Source: CADEFQ01 sp035433705 (GTDB lineage: Bacteria; Pseudomonadota; Gammaproteobacteria; Steroidobacterales; Steroidobacteraceae). From it: a stretch of DNA of 49,281 nucleotides. Under the pieces are notes generated by a model. It did no database searches. It was not told the DNA's origin and was given only the letters and a program-made list of their open reading frames with translations. Location: the NCBI GenBank assembly GCA_035433705.1, contig DAORVK010000019.1, positions 1 to 49,281 on the forward strand. Direction: 5' to 3'. Position 1 is the stretch's first letter. The number at the start of each line of letters is the position of its first letter. The translations under genes and the position numbers were made by a program. Below, piece by piece: positions 48,685 through 49,281 of the stretch.

Positions 48685-49281
48685 TCAGCTGAGGCCCCAT
48701 ACGGTCGAAAGGTACTTCCAGTTCACGAAGTAGTACAGGATGAACGAAACGAGGAAGACCATCGCCAGCACGAAGGTACCGGGGGCCGCAAAGCCCTGTG
48801 AACCATACCCCTGCGCCACCGCTGCGGGTGCCATGAGCGGAGTCGGCTTGGTGGCGACGCTCGCCGCGCCACCCTCAACCCGTTTGCCCCACAGCAACGA
48901 GCCGACCGTGACGTAGATGTAGATGCCTCCGCCCAGTATCGCGGCGACCGCCGAGATGCCGACGAGACCCATCATCAGGTAGGCGGCGCCCGGCCACTCA
49001 TAGGCCATCGGCATACCCGAGAAGGCCATGTCCCAGTGCCGACGCGACACACCCAGCGTGCCCGCACCCATCATGACGAGGCAGAAGAAGTACATCGACA
49101 GTCCGAACAGGTACGGCTGCAGCTTCGCGAGCCCCGGGCTGATCATTTCACGCTTGAACAGCGTCGGGATCAGGTAGTAGGTCAGCGCCATGAAGGTGAG
49201 TGTCGTGCCCACCACCACCGTGGCATGGAAATGCCCCGGCACGTAGATGGTGTTGTGGATGATCATGTTGAGCTGCTCGGT
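48685..49281 (-). CDS. Heme-copper oxidase subunit I, C-terminal part (gene runs off the window)
   Basis: The last 198 codons of a subunit I gene; its start lies beyond the window end. The first visible residues are TEQLNMIIHNTIYVPGHFHA, helix X with the HxH ligands to the high- and low-spin hemes. Then LTFMALTYYLIPTLFKRE, further helices and a C-terminal membrane segment (FVLAMVFLVSFILYYFVNW). The VPGHFHATVVVGTTLTFM stretch and overall brevity fit B-type oxidases or the related sNOR nitric oxide reductases. The helix VI and VII residues that would separate these are outside the window. It is the first visible gene of the respiratory cluster. Confidence 0.85.
   Translation of the reverse strand, partial: TEQLNMIIHNTIYVPGHFHATVVVGTTLTFMALTYYLIPTLFKREMISPGLAKLQPYLFGLSMYFFCLVMMGAGTLGVSRRHWDMAFSGMPMAYEWPGAAYLMMGLVGISAVAAILGGGIYIYVTVGSLLWGKRVEGGAASVATKPTPLMAPAAVAQGYGSQGFAAPGTFVLAMVFLVSFILYYFVNWKYLSTVWGLS

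Overview
The window comes from a high-GC gammaproteobacterium. The evidence is gene order: read from high to low coordinates, clpS-clpA-[gap]-infA-aat-[gap]-trxB-ftsK-lolA-rarA-serS (20.4 to 7.0 kb) follows the Escherichia coli order clpS-clpA-serW-infA-aat-cydCD-trxB-lrp-ftsK-lolA-rarA-serS almost gene for gene. The content (RND pump, split type II secretion locus, aerobic phenylacetate pathway, DUF1214 and sulfotransferase genes, unusual heme-copper oxidase genes) would suit an environmental lineage such as the Nevskiales/Steroidobacteraceae/Xanthomonadales side of the class. That placement is inference. No IS element, phage gene, CRISPR array or origin was seen.

Layout. 1-6.5 kb (minus): tRNA-Ser(UGA), then a four-gene efflux operon acrA-acrB-oprM-tetR with the repressor gene last and a good operator over the promoter. 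6.6-12.9 kb (minus): ftsK-lolA-vanZ-rarA-serS-doxX, a tightly overlapping housekeeping operon. 13.0-16.1 kb (plus): trxB, a FemAB/GNAT-like gene, aat, infA. 16.1-17.9 kb: an insertion between infA and clpA with a decayed exported-protein gene and one unrecognised exported protein. 17.9-20.5 kb (minus): clpS-clpA. 20.6-26.9 kb (plus): gspC-gspD-gspE-gspF, only the first part of a type II secretion operon, then a small acidic protein. 26.9-36.5 kb (minus): a nine-gene operon in which a fused E1 and an E2 of a 2-oxoacid dehydrogenase precede paaABCDE-paaG-paaZ. 36.7-39.6 kb (plus): Lrp-type regulator, DUF1214 protein, sulfotransferase. 39.6-49.3 kb (minus): the 3' end of a heme-copper oxidase subunit I gene, SCO, a small membrane protein, a second heme-copper oxidase-like protein, a cytochrome b-ferredoxin-ferredoxin reductase fusion, then an ABC ATPase, an FtsX-type permease and a lipocalin-like secreted protein.

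How the genes may work together. In the phenylacetate operon the dehydrogenase could make phenylacetyl-CoA directly from phenylpyruvate and feed it to the PaaABCDE epoxidase, the PaaG isomerase and the PaaZ ring-opening enzyme; PaaK, PaaF, PaaH and PaaJ are not here. The Lrp-type gene diverges from this operon and is the obvious candidate regulator.

The least ordinary part is 43.9-49.3 kb. One polypeptide carries all four heme ligands of a bc1-type cytochrome b followed by a plant-type [2Fe-2S] domain and a flavin/NAD(P)H reductase domain. It is co-directional and nearly contiguous with a heme-copper oxidase paralogue that keeps its heme histidines but seems to lack two of the three CuB histidines. 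A normal HxH-containing subunit I and an SCO protein sit upstream. This looks like a compact NAD(P)H-to-heme-copper electron transfer module, possibly related to sNOR-type nitric oxide reductase clusters, and is the best candidate here for an undescribed system.
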